Source of the DNA: Bacillota bacterium | GTDB lineage: Bacteria; Bacillota; Bacilli; Alicyclobacillales; Alicyclobacillaceae | Direction of reading: 5' to 3' | NCBI GenBank assembly: GCA_021799255.1 | Contig: JAJZAV010000002.1 | Coordinates: forward strand, 1 to 45,680 | DNA: 45,680 nucleotides | Part shown: piece after piece, positions 24,547-32,304 of the stretch | Numbering within the stretch: position 1 is the first letter of the stretch | Layout: every line of letters begins with the position of its first letter | Made by a program: the position numbers and the translations under genes | Notes under the pieces: model-generated | Seen by the model: the letters and a program-made list of their open reading frames with translations, nothing else | Told to the model about the DNA's origin: nothing | The model's database searches: none

Positions 24547-24632
24547 ATCTCACAGATGTTGCATCTCATTGTGGCGTGTTTGACCACGTGTATATCACAA
24601 CCATCGAGTCTTAAACGATTTGTTGGAGAGGA

Positions 24633-25484
24633 GTGGCAACGTTGCGGGATGATCATCGGAAGAAATTGGCGCGTACGGGGGTCTCGTTGTTGGGGAGTTC
24701 GCTTGTTCTTCTCGCAACGTGGGGAGGTTCTTCCGTTGCGCTGGCAAACACCAACCCCATCCAGAACACCATTCAGAATAAGGTGGCTATAGAACCGACG
24801 GAGACCGTCATGGTGGTAGGGGGATCGGTGGCTCACGGTTGGGCGGATCCTACACGCGACTCGTACATCCGTCGCAGCTTTGCGATGTTGTCTGAATCCA
24901 CGCACGTCAACTACCAATATGACGATCAGAGCATACCGGGCTGTCCCGCAGTGCGGATCAGTTCGACGACCTTTCAAAATTGGCTGAATCAAGACCAGCC
25001 GAACGTCGTGATCATCTCGTGGGGCATTCTTGACGATATTCATAATCATACGCCACTCGCAGACTTCCAAACGACCATCCACGACGAAATTGCCGCGTCC
25101 TTGCAACATCAGGCCGTCGTGTTTGTCGTAACGCCGCCGGTTGTTCCCGCGAACGCAGACAAGTGGCACTCGTTGTTCGAGCAGTATGTCTCGGCAGAGA
25201 GGGCCGCGGCGAATTCGTTTTCCAGTCCGAACGTTCATTTCGTGCCCTTGAATCGCGATATGGCTTCCTATATGCAGATGAAAAACCTGTCGCTTTCCAA
25301 CTACTCGGTTGGAGGATGGCATCCGAACGCTGCAGGGCATGAATTAGCCGGCATACTTCTGGATAAGGCTATGGTTCAGATGCTCGGCAGTCGACCAATC
25401 GAGTTTGTACGGAAGGGGAGTGAATGGAAGCACGGGTTCACTAGCGCAATCCGAGGTGCGGGTCGCGCTTCCCTCACGTTCTAA
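24633..25484 (+). CDS. Secreted SGNH/GDSL-like hydrolase
   Basis: 283 residues with a signal-peptide-like N terminus (hydrophobic residues 16-38, ending VALANT). SGNH blocks are visible: MVVGGSVAHGW places the nucleophile Ser65 in a GGS rather than GDS context, the block around VVIISWGILDDIHNH resembles block III, and GGWHPNAAGHELAG carries the catalytic His230. Members hydrolyse or transfer acyl groups on glycans, lipids or peptidoglycan outside the cell. The GTG start at 24633 has GGAGAGGA immediately upstream; a TTG at 24642 is an alternative. It follows the exosortase/glycosyltransferase genes on the same strand and may tailor acetyl groups on the surface glycan (inference). Confidence 0.8.
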   Translation: MATLRDDHRKKLARTGVSLLGSSLVLLATWGGSSVALANTNPIQNTIQNKVAIEPTETVMVVGGSVAHGWADPTRDSYIRRSFAMLSESTHVNYQYDDQSIPGCPAVRISSTTFQNWLNQDQPNVVIISWGILDDIHNHTPLADFQTTIHDEIAASLQHQAVVFVVTPPVVPANADKWHSLFEQYVSAERAAANSFSSPNVHFVPLNRDMASYMQMKNLSLSNYSVGGWHPNAAGHELAGILLDKAMVQMLGSRPIEFVRKGSEWKHGFTSAIRGAGRASLTF

Positions 25485-25491
25485 CACAACT

Positions 25492-25515
25492 TGCGGCAAT
25501 CCTGGGATTGCCGCA
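25492..25515 (+). terminator. Terminator-like hairpin after the SGNH gene
   Basis: TGCGGCAATCC (25492-25502) and GGATTGCCGCA (25505-25515) form an 11-bp perfect inverted repeat 8 bases after the stop codon. No U-tract follows; instead comes a second GC palindrome (CCCCCGGGG). It lies between convergent genes and may end transcription from either side. Confidence 0.6.
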
Positions 25516-25615
25516 GCCCCCGGGGCCTTGTGCACGAAGCGTTCAAGCATCAGAGCGTGCGACGAGTGAAGACTGTGTCGCTCTGAACACAGAGACGCCA
25601 ATTATATGCCATGGA

Positions 25616-26032
25616 CTAGAAGTTTTGATTGTCGTTGCCGTCATGCGGTCCCCCCGTATTTTCGACGTAATCGTTTCGGGTAGGGCTCATGATGACAAAG
25701 GTGAGTAGTTCGCCGAGTCCCACTGCCAGGGGGATCAGCCCTCCGAGCAGCCACGGTCCGGTTCCCAGCGTCCACAGCCCCAACAAGATGGCCAGCCCAA
25801 CGAAAGATGTGATGATTCCACCCCGAAGACGTCGATACGGGCTGTAGTATGCGGGTCGGCTCACGCCCTGCGGGCTCACCGGCCGACCCCGTGGTGGAAC
25901 GGGCGGCGTCATGCCACGCTCTATAAACATCATGTTTTCACGATACCGAAGGTATCTTAAAAGGATGATAAAGCCGAAGATGACTGCAAGCAGGAAGACG
26001 GGGAAAAGGACGCCCACGGCGGCCACGTTCAT
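25616..26032 (-). CDS. Small membrane protein (DUF6249-like)
   Basis: 138 residues. An N-terminal helix (residues 5-27, VGVLFPVFLLAVIFGFIILL) is followed by a basic RYLRYRENMMFIERGM segment, a proline-rich linker and two further helices (about 72-112). The RxRENMxxIERG pattern followed by two helices resembles small Bacillota and Bacteroidota proteins annotated as DUF6249. It is just downstream of the DUF4097-like gene, and AAGGAGAG at that gene's stop provides its ribosome site, so the two form an operon. The function is unknown. Confidence 0.65.
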   Translation of the reverse strand: MNVAAVGVLFPVFLLAVIFGFIILLRYLRYRENMMFIERGMTPPVPPRGRPVSPQGVSRPAYYSPYRRLRGGIITSFVGLAILLGLWTLGTGPWLLGGLIPLAVGLGELLTFVIMSPTRNDYVENTGGPHDGNDNQNF

Positions 26033-26037
26033 TCATT

Positions 26038-26925
26038 TCACTCTCCTTGCAGGGTAATGGACCCCATGTTATTCGTGCATGTAAGCACGGATTGTGGCTT
26101 CGGCCCATTCACGGAACCCTCGATGTTGTTTCCACGCTGTGCGATGCTCTCGGATGGAAACGACACCGTCGATGTGCCGATGTCCGTTGTGAGGTTGTAC
26201 TGGACGGCTTGCCTTTGCAGAACGTTCACTTGAATGCTGCCGAGGTCATCAATCATCGTCGATCCGCTGGCCAGCGTCCCCCGATACGCAATGCTGCCGA
26301 GATTGTCGTGTAGGCTCAGGGTCTGCGTCACGTCCGCGTCCACCGCGATGGCGCCCAGGTTAGACTTCACGTCCAAGCTCGAGTACTTGCCGCCTTGGAT
26401 CCGAATATCGCCTAAGCTGTCGTCGATGGAGAGGTTGAGGTTCGTCGGAACGACGAGTGTCACGTCGGCACTCTTCAGTTGGCGCATGCCTCCATTCGAA
26501 TCCCAATTCACTTGCACGTCGTCCGGTGTGGTGGTGGTGGAAAGATGGATCTGCGACGCTGCCTTATTGTGAACTGGCGCTATGATGGAGAAGGTGGCTT
26601 GCATATGAACGGTTTTCGCGCTTGTGCTTTGCATAACCGTAACCTTGCCTAGTGGGATGCTAAGCGAAAAATGGCCTCCTCGCAAAACCGGATAATCCTG
26701 ATTCACAACTCTTGTGAAGTCGTTGGTCATTCCGACGTTGGCAAAGGGACCGAACGTGTTGAATGAGCCTGATCCTCCGTTGCCATCCAAGCGCAGGCTG
26801 TAGGCGAACTCTCCTACGGCCCTTACGGATTTCGCGACTACTAGGCCACACATCGCGAGGACCGCTGCGAGTGCCGCAGACAACAGCACCACCCACGTGA
26901 TCTTGGTTCCAAACCTCATCTGCAT
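26038..26925 (-). CDS. Membrane-anchored DUF4097/LiaF-C-like beta-helix protein
   Basis: About 295 residues. An N-terminal membrane segment (residues 8-30) is followed by a region rich in short beta strands with repeating D-LG-I motifs (SIDDSLGDIRIQGG, SNLGAIAVDADV, DNLGSIAYRGT, DDLGSIQVNVL, NMGSITLQGE). This is the right-handed beta-helix pattern of putative adhesin DUF4097 and of LiaF/VraT C-terminal domains, which are common in envelope-stress modules. GAAGGGG is 8 bases before ATG 26925; an upstream ATG at 26994 lacks a site. It is divergent from the ECF sigma factor gene, which suggests co-regulation. Confidence 0.7.
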   Translation of the reverse strand: MQMRFGTKITWVVLLSAALAAVLAMCGLVVAKSVRAVGEFAYSLRLDGNGGSGSFNTFGPFANVGMTNDFTRVVNQDYPVLRGGHFSLSIPLGKVTVMQSTSAKTVHMQATFSIIAPVHNKAASQIHLSTTTTPDDVQVNWDSNGGMRQLKSADVTLVVPTNLNLSIDDSLGDIRIQGGKYSSLDVKSNLGAIAVDADVTQTLSLHDNLGSIAYRGTLASGSTMIDDLGSIQVNVLQRQAVQYNLTTDIGTSTVSFPSESIAQRGNNIEGSVNGPKPQSVLTCTNNMGSITLQGE

Positions 26926-26996
26926 GCGCGCTACCCCTTCTTTCCCAACCTTTCTCAAAAAGATGAGAGTACCGAAAGTGTTGTTTTGTTTCACCC

Positions 26997-27025
26997 TTGT
27001 CGAAAATCCAGCGCTCTAGCATACT
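26997..27025 (+). promoter_or_regulatory. Candidate promoter of the ECF sigma gene
   Basis: TTGTCG (26997-27002) and CATACT (27020-27025) separated by 17 bases, 80 bases before the sigma-factor ATG, in the divergent gap. Matches are four of six for each hexamer; an ECF-type autoregulatory promoter could not be identified. Confidence 0.35.
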
Positions 27026-27105
27026 CTAGGATAGAACCAGTCTTGGCAATCATTGTTTTACAAGAGTCGAGGCGTACTATTCCACAGAGAAAACTAGGTG
27101 CTGCG

Positions 27106-27612
27106 ATGGGGTTTGGGGACCTGTCGGAGGTATATCGTCGGTGGGTGGAAGACTATTATCAAGATGTGTACCGCTGGTGTTTTCGTTATGTAGGCAACTC
27201 TTTGGACGCACAGGATCTCACGCAGGAGACCTTCACCAACGCGTTCCGGTACATCGAGACCTTCCGTGGAGACGCATCCGCTCGTACTTGGCTGCTCTCC
27301 ATCGCTACGCGGGCATTCTTGCAATCGACGAGGAGGGCTGGACGGGATTTGTCGTTTCCGAAAGCGGATGTGCCCGTAACCGAGGCGGCTCGTAGCGCGG
27401 AGGCGATTGCGGTGGACAGGCTAGAGAAGGTGGAGATTTGGTCGCTTGTTCGGACGCTCCCGGACAACGAGCGGATTGCGATTGCCCTGTTCTATGGCGA
27501 GGACCTGTCGTACAATGAGATCGCAGAGGTCATGAACGTGAACCTGCAACAGGTACGAAATTATATTCATCGTGGTCGCAAACGGTTGCAGAATCTGGTC
27601 GGGAGGGAGTGA
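27106..27612 (+). CDS. ECF-family RNA polymerase sigma factor
   Basis: 168 residues. Region 2 (about residues 10-75) includes NSLDAQDLTQETFTNAFRYI and GDASARTWLLSIATRAFLQ; region 4 (about 112-165) includes LPDNERIAIALFYGEDLSYN and the recognition helix around NLQQVRNYIHRGRKRLQ. This is the compact sigma2-sigma4 layout of extracytoplasmic-function sigma factors. I take ATG 27106; a longer frame from 26986 would add 40 non-conserved residues. The stop codon nearly touches the following membrane-protein gene, the usual position of an anti-sigma factor. The divergent DUF4097 protein and the BNR protein are possible regulon members. Confidence 0.85.
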   Translation: MGFGDLSEVYRRWVEDYYQDVYRWCFRYVGNSLDAQDLTQETFTNAFRYIETFRGDASARTWLLSIATRAFLQSTRRAGRDLSFPKADVPVTEAARSAEAIAVDRLEKVEIWSLVRTLPDNERIAIALFYGEDLSYNEIAEVMNVNLQQVRNYIHRGRKRLQNLVGRE

Positions 27613-27617
27613 GGCGC

Positions 27618-28052
27618 ATGGAAGATGGTTTTCGCGACATCGACGAATGGCTCATGAAGACCCGAGAACATCCGGAACCTCCGGCGGACCTCGAGTCGAA
27701 ACTGCTTGCCATCGCCACCCGGGAACCTCGTTTGCACTCGTTATCCCAAGCACGCAGACCAGCCTCGTTATGGGTGGGTCTGTCCATAGGGCTGGTCGGA
27801 GCGCTGGGACTACTCTATTTGTTCATACTCTCACTGATTCACCTAGCCGCCATCGTGTCGGAAACGACTTGGTGGACCGCCATTGTGACGGTTGGAGTTG
27901 GACCGTTGGTCAAGGCCTTATTGAGCGGGCTTGCAGGAACTCGAGACGAATGGGTCCTGAAGTCGGTGAGCGTGCTGCTTTGGTGCGTACTCGGGGCCTT
28001 AGCCGCCGTAGCCTTTCCGATGTGCAACCGCCGGGTTCGTTCTATCCGGTAG
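27618..28052 (+). CDS. Putative membrane anti-sigma factor
   Basis: 144 residues: a polar N terminus of about 48 residues (RDIDEWLMKTREHPEPPADL then LESKLLAIATRE), three hydrophobic helices (about 50-75, 78-100 and 115-135) and a basic tail. No ZAS motif (HxxxCxxC) is present. The position directly after the ECF sigma gene, with GGGAGGGAG overlapping the sigma stop and about 9 bases before ATG 27618, is the main evidence for an anti-sigma role. A GTG at 27609 in the same frame is the alternative start. Its stop directly abuts the stop of the convergent gene. Confidence 0.6.
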   Translation: MEDGFRDIDEWLMKTREHPEPPADLESKLLAIATREPRLHSLSQARRPASLWVGLSIGLVGALGLLYLFILSLIHLAAIVSETTWWTAIVTVGVGPLVKALLSGLAGTRDEWVLKSVSVLLWCVLGALAAVAFPMCNRRVRSIR

Positions 28053-29993
28053 TTATCCGTTCGTGACTTGGGTCCACGTCTTTCCGCCGTCCGTGGTCGT
28101 GAAGAGTCGACCGCCGAGGGTCCACATGTACCCGTCGGATTGGCTAGTAAACCCAAGGTTGCCAAGCATCAGAATGATGTTCGTGGGCAACTGGAACTTC
28201 GTAAAATTCCGTCCGCCGTCCACCGACACCAGGTAGTCATACCCATTGTTTCCCGACAGCCACTCCACAGGGCCTTTCCTGCCAGCAAATGAGATTCCCG
28301 GATTCGGGCCCAGCTCTGCGAGTCCATTTTTCAGAGCGTCGCCTTCGATTTGATTGACGGCTTGGGCAAAGGAGCCGCCCATCGAACTAGAGCCCGTGGA
28401 TTTCACCGGAGTCCACGTTTTTCCCGACGTGATGGATTTGTAGATGCCGTTTTGAGTATCGATAACCATGCGGGCTGCCCCGTCTGTCGCAACCACGCCA
28501 AAGACCCTTCCCGCTTTACTGGGCGTTGTGCTCTCGCGCCACGACTTGGCTCCGTCCTTAGTAAGGTAAAGATTTCCGTTCCCTCCGACAGCGACACCAA
28601 CCTTCGCGTTTACAAAATCGATGGGGGCACTTACCGGACCTACATATGGGGCGTCATGTCTAACTGGAAGGTCGCCAACGGCCGACCAGGTCTTTCCACC
28701 GTCTGTCGATCTCACTATTTTGTTCACGTCGCCGACAATGCCTAGACCGTATGCCAACTTGGGGTTGATATAACTCACGCCCATCACGGGCCACATGGGG
28801 GACTCTGGATATTCCTCCCGCCACGACTTCCCGCCGTTCGTCGTCTGCAAAAGATCCTGACTGGATCCCCGAGTCTCGAGCAGCCAGCCGTCGTTGCCGT
28901 TCACGAAGGAAAGCATGGACGACGCGAAAGGGTACCCGTTGGCTCCAGGAATAGTGGGGTACGATTGCCAATGCTGCCCGCCGTCGTTTGACGCCGCCAT
29001 CTGGACGACCCCAATGCCCGTCGCCTCTGTGCCACCGATGATGCGAAGTTGATTTTTCCCTACGACGGACATGGGACCAGCGTCAATTCCGGGGCCTACT
29101 GGCACGTGTTGATTACTATTCACTCCCGGCGCGGGGCCTCCCCCGGCCGTCGAGACTCCGATGACGGGCGTCCACGACAGCCCGTTGGTGGTCCGAAACA
29201 CAGAGTAAGAGGATTGTGTCATCCCGGCCTGACCGATGATTTGTGCGTATGCGCTGTTGCCGCCCGTCGGATAGATGTTAGCGCCGTTGATGTACCACGC
29301 CTCTTGCGCTTCGCCTTGCGTCCGTGTCCAGGTGTGCCCGCCGTCCGTCGTGTGGTAGAATCCGCCACCTAGTTTGTTGGAACTCGTCGTGATGAGCCAT
29401 CCGTTCTTCGCGCTCGTCATGGCGACGGACACCGCGTTTGGTGGAAACGCGAGCTTGGTCCAATGGGATCCCCCGTCCGTTGTCAGGTAGAGCCCTGACG
29501 GCTGATCCATCTGACCGATAAGCACCGTGCCAATCGTAGAAGACGCAAAGTAGGCATTGAGAATTTGGGCGTGCCCGCTCGGAGAAAGGCCCGGAATGGG
29601 AACTTCTGTCCACTTCAAACCCGCGTTTGTGGTGCCGACTAGATGATGATACCCCCACGCAAACGCGTGATTGGAGTCAATCGCTTCTATGTGTTGGAGA
29701 TTTGCGGTTCCGCGGTACTGTTGCGAAAAACCCTTTCCTCCATTGGTGGTGTGGAGGATGACGTGGTTCCCTATCAACCATCCGTCCCTGGAGGTGGTGA
29801 AAGCCACTCCAGTGAGCGTGTCCGACTTACCCGCGTGAACGGATACCGACACGACGGTTTTTGATTCATTTGGACCTGCCCATGCCGAAATGGTGCCAAG
29901 GGTTCCTACGGCAACGAGGCTTGCTATCGTCATCGCGATGCGCGTGTGACTGTGTTTGACGATTGCTTCGGTTTTGCGAATGGGCGACTTCAC
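28053..29993 (-). CDS. Secreted BNR/Asp-box beta-propeller protein (Ycf48/VPS10-like)
   Basis: 646 residues. A signal peptide (basic to about residue 18, hydrophobic 19-38, ending ISAWAG) precedes a propeller containing about twelve Asp-box-like repeats of the form TTDGGxxW. Examples are LTTDGGSHWTKL, HTTDGGHTWTRT, QTTNGGKSWREE, RSTDGGKTWSAV and TTTDGGKTWTQV. This repeat pattern is shared by sialidases, VPS10-like and Ycf48-like proteins; no catalytic sialidase residues are evident, so a structural or binding role is more likely. GTG 29993 has AAGGAGG 9 bases upstream. It is convergent with the sigma/anti-sigma operon with no intervening base. Confidence 0.8.
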   Translation of the reverse strand: MKSPIRKTEAIVKHSHTRIAMTIASLVAVGTLGTISAWAGPNESKTVVSVSVHAGKSDTLTGVAFTTSRDGWLIGNHVILHTTNGGKGFSQQYRGTANLQHIEAIDSNHAFAWGYHHLVGTTNAGLKWTEVPIPGLSPSGHAQILNAYFASSTIGTVLIGQMDQPSGLYLTTDGGSHWTKLAFPPNAVSVAMTSAKNGWLITTSSNKLGGGFYHTTDGGHTWTRTQGEAQEAWYINGANIYPTGGNSAYAQIIGQAGMTQSSYSVFRTTNGLSWTPVIGVSTAGGGPAPGVNSNQHVPVGPGIDAGPMSVVGKNQLRIIGGTEATGIGVVQMAASNDGGQHWQSYPTIPGANGYPFASSMLSFVNGNDGWLLETRGSSQDLLQTTNGGKSWREEYPESPMWPVMGVSYINPKLAYGLGIVGDVNKIVRSTDGGKTWSAVGDLPVRHDAPYVGPVSAPIDFVNAKVGVAVGGNGNLYLTKDGAKSWRESTTPSKAGRVFGVVATDGAARMVIDTQNGIYKSITSGKTWTPVKSTGSSSMGGSFAQAVNQIEGDALKNGLAELGPNPGISFAGRKGPVEWLSGNNGYDYLVSVDGGRNFTKFQLPTNIILMLGNLGFTSQSDGYMWTLGGRLFTTTDGGKTWTQVTNG

Positions 29994-30428
29994 GTTTAGG
30001 TTCCTCCTTGTTCATGGTGATGGGCGGTTCGGCGACTTTAAGCTGCGTGATGGCAAAAGTCAACGATTTTGCAGTCGCGTAAACACGCCGGGTGAAACGC
30101 CGCGTTCGACCAGTTTCAACAAAGCGTTGTTTTGAAGTAGTTCGTAAATTGTGCTCACCCTTACGACCATATGGACGACGCAACCCCAAAAAAGGTTACA
30201 TTGGGTCCCTCTCGGGTTTCCTCATCATCTGGAATTCGTCGGTTTTGTGCTTACAATATGACTCTGAGTGAAGGCTCTGTGGACGGAGGACGAATCTCAG
30301 CGAAGGGTGGGCGACGTCGGATGGGACAATGCATGGGACTGGCTGTCCTGAGGCACGGAATGCTCACCGATTTGTGATACTATTTGGAGGACAAATGGGG
30401 AGCACAAACGGTAGAGGAAGGGTTGCCC
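29994..30428. other. 435-base divergent intergenic region
   Basis: The region lies between the BNR gene and the MetE-like gene. No SAM-I or other methionine riboswitch signature was found. A TACAAT at 30252-30257 has no good -35. A short open frame with a strong ribosome site overlaps the MetE-like start (30395-30445). Confidence 0.5.
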
Positions 30429-30445
30429 ATGGCAGGTCAAACTAA
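30395..30445 (+). CDS. Possible 16-residue upstream ORF overlapping the MetE-like start
   Basis: GGAGG (30386-30390) lies 4 bases before an ATG at 30395 that opens MGSTNGRGRVAHGRSN and stops with TAA at 30443-30445, 17 bases inside the downstream gene in another frame. Translation of it could couple to or compete with the start at 30429. No methionine- or cysteine-rich attenuation signal is visible, so the role is speculative. Confidence 0.3.
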   Translation: MGSTNGRGRVAHGRSN

Positions 30446-31550
30446 CGAGGCGTTACGGCGTACGGTACCGCCGTTTCGGGCGGATCAAGTGGGAAGTTTG
30501 CTGCGACCGCAGAGGGTGAAGGAGGCTCGTCAGCAGAGAGCCGAAGGCAAGATAAGCGTTGAGGAACTTCGCAGCATCGAGAACCTGGAGATTGCACGCG
30601 TCGTTCGCAAGCAACAGGAGATTGGACTTACAGCGGTGACCGATGGTGAGATGCGCCGCTCGTGGTGGCACTTCGATTTTCTTCAGGATCTTGATGGCGT
30701 CGAGGAATACGAGGGCGACTCCGGCATCCAATTTCATCAGATGACGACGAAGTCCAAGGCCATCAAGGTGGCGGGCAAACTCGGATTCGGACAGCACCCG
30801 ATGCTGGAACACTTCAGGTATTTGCAAAGCGTTGCGGGTGCACACACGGCAAAGATGACGATTCCGAGCCCCAGCATGCTTCACTTTCGTGCCACGATTG
30901 AAGAGGGTGTATATCCCGACAGAGATGAGTTTTTCCATGATCTAGCCAGCAGTTACAAGAAGGCAATCGCCGCCTTCTACGAAGTCGGGTGCCGGTATTT
31001 GCAGTTGGACGACACCTCGTGGGCGTATCTCTGTTCGGAGGAACAACGCGCGAAACTGCGCGAAAAAGGGTTAGACCCCGAAGAGTTGAAGGACCTGTAC
31101 GCCCGGACCATCAACGAGGCGGTCGCGGGCCGGCCAGACGATATGAAGATTACCATGCACATTTGTCGGGGTAATTTTAGATCCACTTGGATTGCATCCG
31201 GTGGCTATGAACCGGTTGCTGAGACCCTGTTTGGGGGTCTGAACATCGATGGCTTCTTCCTGGAATACGACAGCGACAGAGCTGGTGATTTCAGGCCGCT
31301 CCGGTTTGTTCAAAATCCCAACTTGCAGATTGTTCTTGGCCTCATCACTTCGAAGTTCCCGGATCTCGAGAATAAGGATGAGATCAAACGCCGAATCGAT
31401 GAGGCTTCTCGCATGGTTCCCTTGAATCAATTGTGCCTCAGCCCACAGTGCGGATTCGCGTCGACCGAGGAAGGGAATCTCCTCACCGAGGACGAGCAGT
31501 GGGCCAAATTGCGCCATGTTGTGGAGATTGCCGAAGAGGTCTGGAAGTAA
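30429..31550 (+). CDS. MetE-like cobalamin-independent methyltransferase (YxjG/YxjH type)
   Basis: 373 residues, equal to the C-terminal catalytic half of MetE. The TIM-barrel signature PPFRADQVGSLLRP opens the protein. The zinc ligands expected for MetE are present: HxC in KITMHICRGNFRS, Glu in FFLEYDSDRAGDF and Cys in LCLSPQCGFAS. Short MetE-like proteins in Bacillota (YxjG/YxjH) transfer methyl groups to homocysteine or related thiols from uncertain donors. GGAAGGG is about 7 bases before ATG 30429; a TTG at 30384 in frame is less likely. A good terminator follows. The N-terminal MetE domain is absent, so folate use is uncertain. Confidence 0.85.
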   Translation: MAGQTNEALRRTVPPFRADQVGSLLRPQRVKEARQQRAEGKISVEELRSIENLEIARVVRKQQEIGLTAVTDGEMRRSWWHFDFLQDLDGVEEYEGDSGIQFHQMTTKSKAIKVAGKLGFGQHPMLEHFRYLQSVAGAHTAKMTIPSPSMLHFRATIEEGVYPDRDEFFHDLASSYKKAIAAFYEVGCRYLQLDDTSWAYLCSEEQRAKLREKGLDPEELKDLYARTINEAVAGRPDDMKITMHICRGNFRSTWIASGGYEPVAETLFGGLNIDGFFLEYDSDRAGDFRPLRFVQNPNLQIVLGLITSKFPDLENKDEIKRRIDEASRMVPLNQLCLSPQCGFASTEEGNLLTEDEQWAKLRHVVEIAEEVWK

Positions 31551-31570
31551 CCCAATATAGGGAACGGTCG

Positions 31571-31594
31571 GCCGTCCGATTGGGCGGCTCTTTT
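31571..31594 (+). terminator. Intrinsic terminator of the MetE-like gene
   Basis: GCCGTCC (31571-31577), loop GATT, GGGCGGC (31582-31588) with one G-U pair, then TCTTTT. It lies 20 bases after the stop codon and ends before the Nudix gene's ribosome site. Confidence 0.75.
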
Positions 31595-31618
31595 ACTTGA
31601 TGGCTAAGGAGAGAGCCT

Positions 31619-32161
31619 ATGCAAAAGTGGATGACCCTTGCCAGCGAATATGTGATTCTCAATGAACCGTATCACAAGACGCGCAAGGACAGATGTTTGC
31701 TTCCGAACGGAATGGAGATTGACTACTATGTCCAGGAGTATCCGAACTGGGTGAACGCGGTGGTGTTGACCCCTGACAGGGAGATTGTTGTTGTCAGACA
31801 ATACCGCCACGGAAACGGCGTTGTGATGATGGAGACGCCGGGCGGAATGGTGGAGAAGGACGAGGATCCAGCGAAGGCCGTAGTGCGGGAGGTGGCGGAG
31901 GAAACGGGGTACTCCACCTCGCAGTCACCAATCTACCTTGGATCGTTTTACCCCAACCCCGCGACGTCCAATAACATGGCCGCGACGTACCTTCTACTCG
32001 ACGCGCACCGCCAGCAAGATCAAAACCTGGATGCCACCGAAGACATTGTTGTCACAACCGTGCCGTTTGTGGAATTTGGCCGTATGATCCGTGAGGGACA
32101 GGTTTCACACCTCTTTTCCGCACTCGGGTATTTTCTCGCAAAGGATTACTTGGGCCTATAG
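31619..32161 (+). CDS. Nudix hydrolase (ADP-ribose pyrophosphatase-like)
   Basis: 180 residues. The Nudix box is intact: it begins with GGMVEKDEDPAKAVVREVAE and continues ETGY, giving the G-x5-E-x7-REVxEExGY pattern with its metal-binding glutamates. The preceding strand IVVVRQYRHGNGVVMMETPG is typical of ADP-ribose pyrophosphatases and related sugar-nucleotide hydrolases. AAGGAGAG precedes the ATG. Exact substrate cannot be read from the sequence. It sits between two unrelated metabolic or secreted genes with its own gap on each side, so probably an independent housekeeping gene. Confidence 0.88.
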   Translation: MQKWMTLASEYVILNEPYHKTRKDRCLLPNGMEIDYYVQEYPNWVNAVVLTPDREIVVVRQYRHGNGVVMMETPGGMVEKDEDPAKAVVREVAEETGYSTSQSPIYLGSFYPNPATSNNMAATYLLLDAHRQQDQNLDATEDIVVTTVPFVEFGRMIREGQVSHLFSALGYFLAKDYLGL

Positions 32162-32304
32162 TGGTTTGCTCGTCGCACTAACAAAGCAGTAACTTCAATC
32201 TGTCACATCTAGTAAACATGCACCGTCTAACCGTTTGGATGGATGCAAACGTATCGGACAAGGATCCCGTTACGTCACTGACTCCAATCCGCCATAGGGG
32301 ATGT

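Larger units (their letters stand above)
24204..24632. other. 429-base intergenic region with structure and repeats
   Basis: No credible coding frame. It holds complementary segments that could fold as an RNA (CCACA/TGTGG at 24312-24339; CTCGGC 24339-24344 with GCCGAG 24412-24417; AGAGG/CCTCT at 24372-24390), an inverted repeat TTGACA-N9-TGTCAA (24440-24460), three AATTGTG repeats (24450, 24473, 24493), and a promoter-like pair before the SGNH gene. Confidence 0.5.

Noticed and set aside
29994-30428. SAM riboswitch or T-box before the MetE-like gene
   Set aside because: None of the conserved blocks of these elements is present in the leader.
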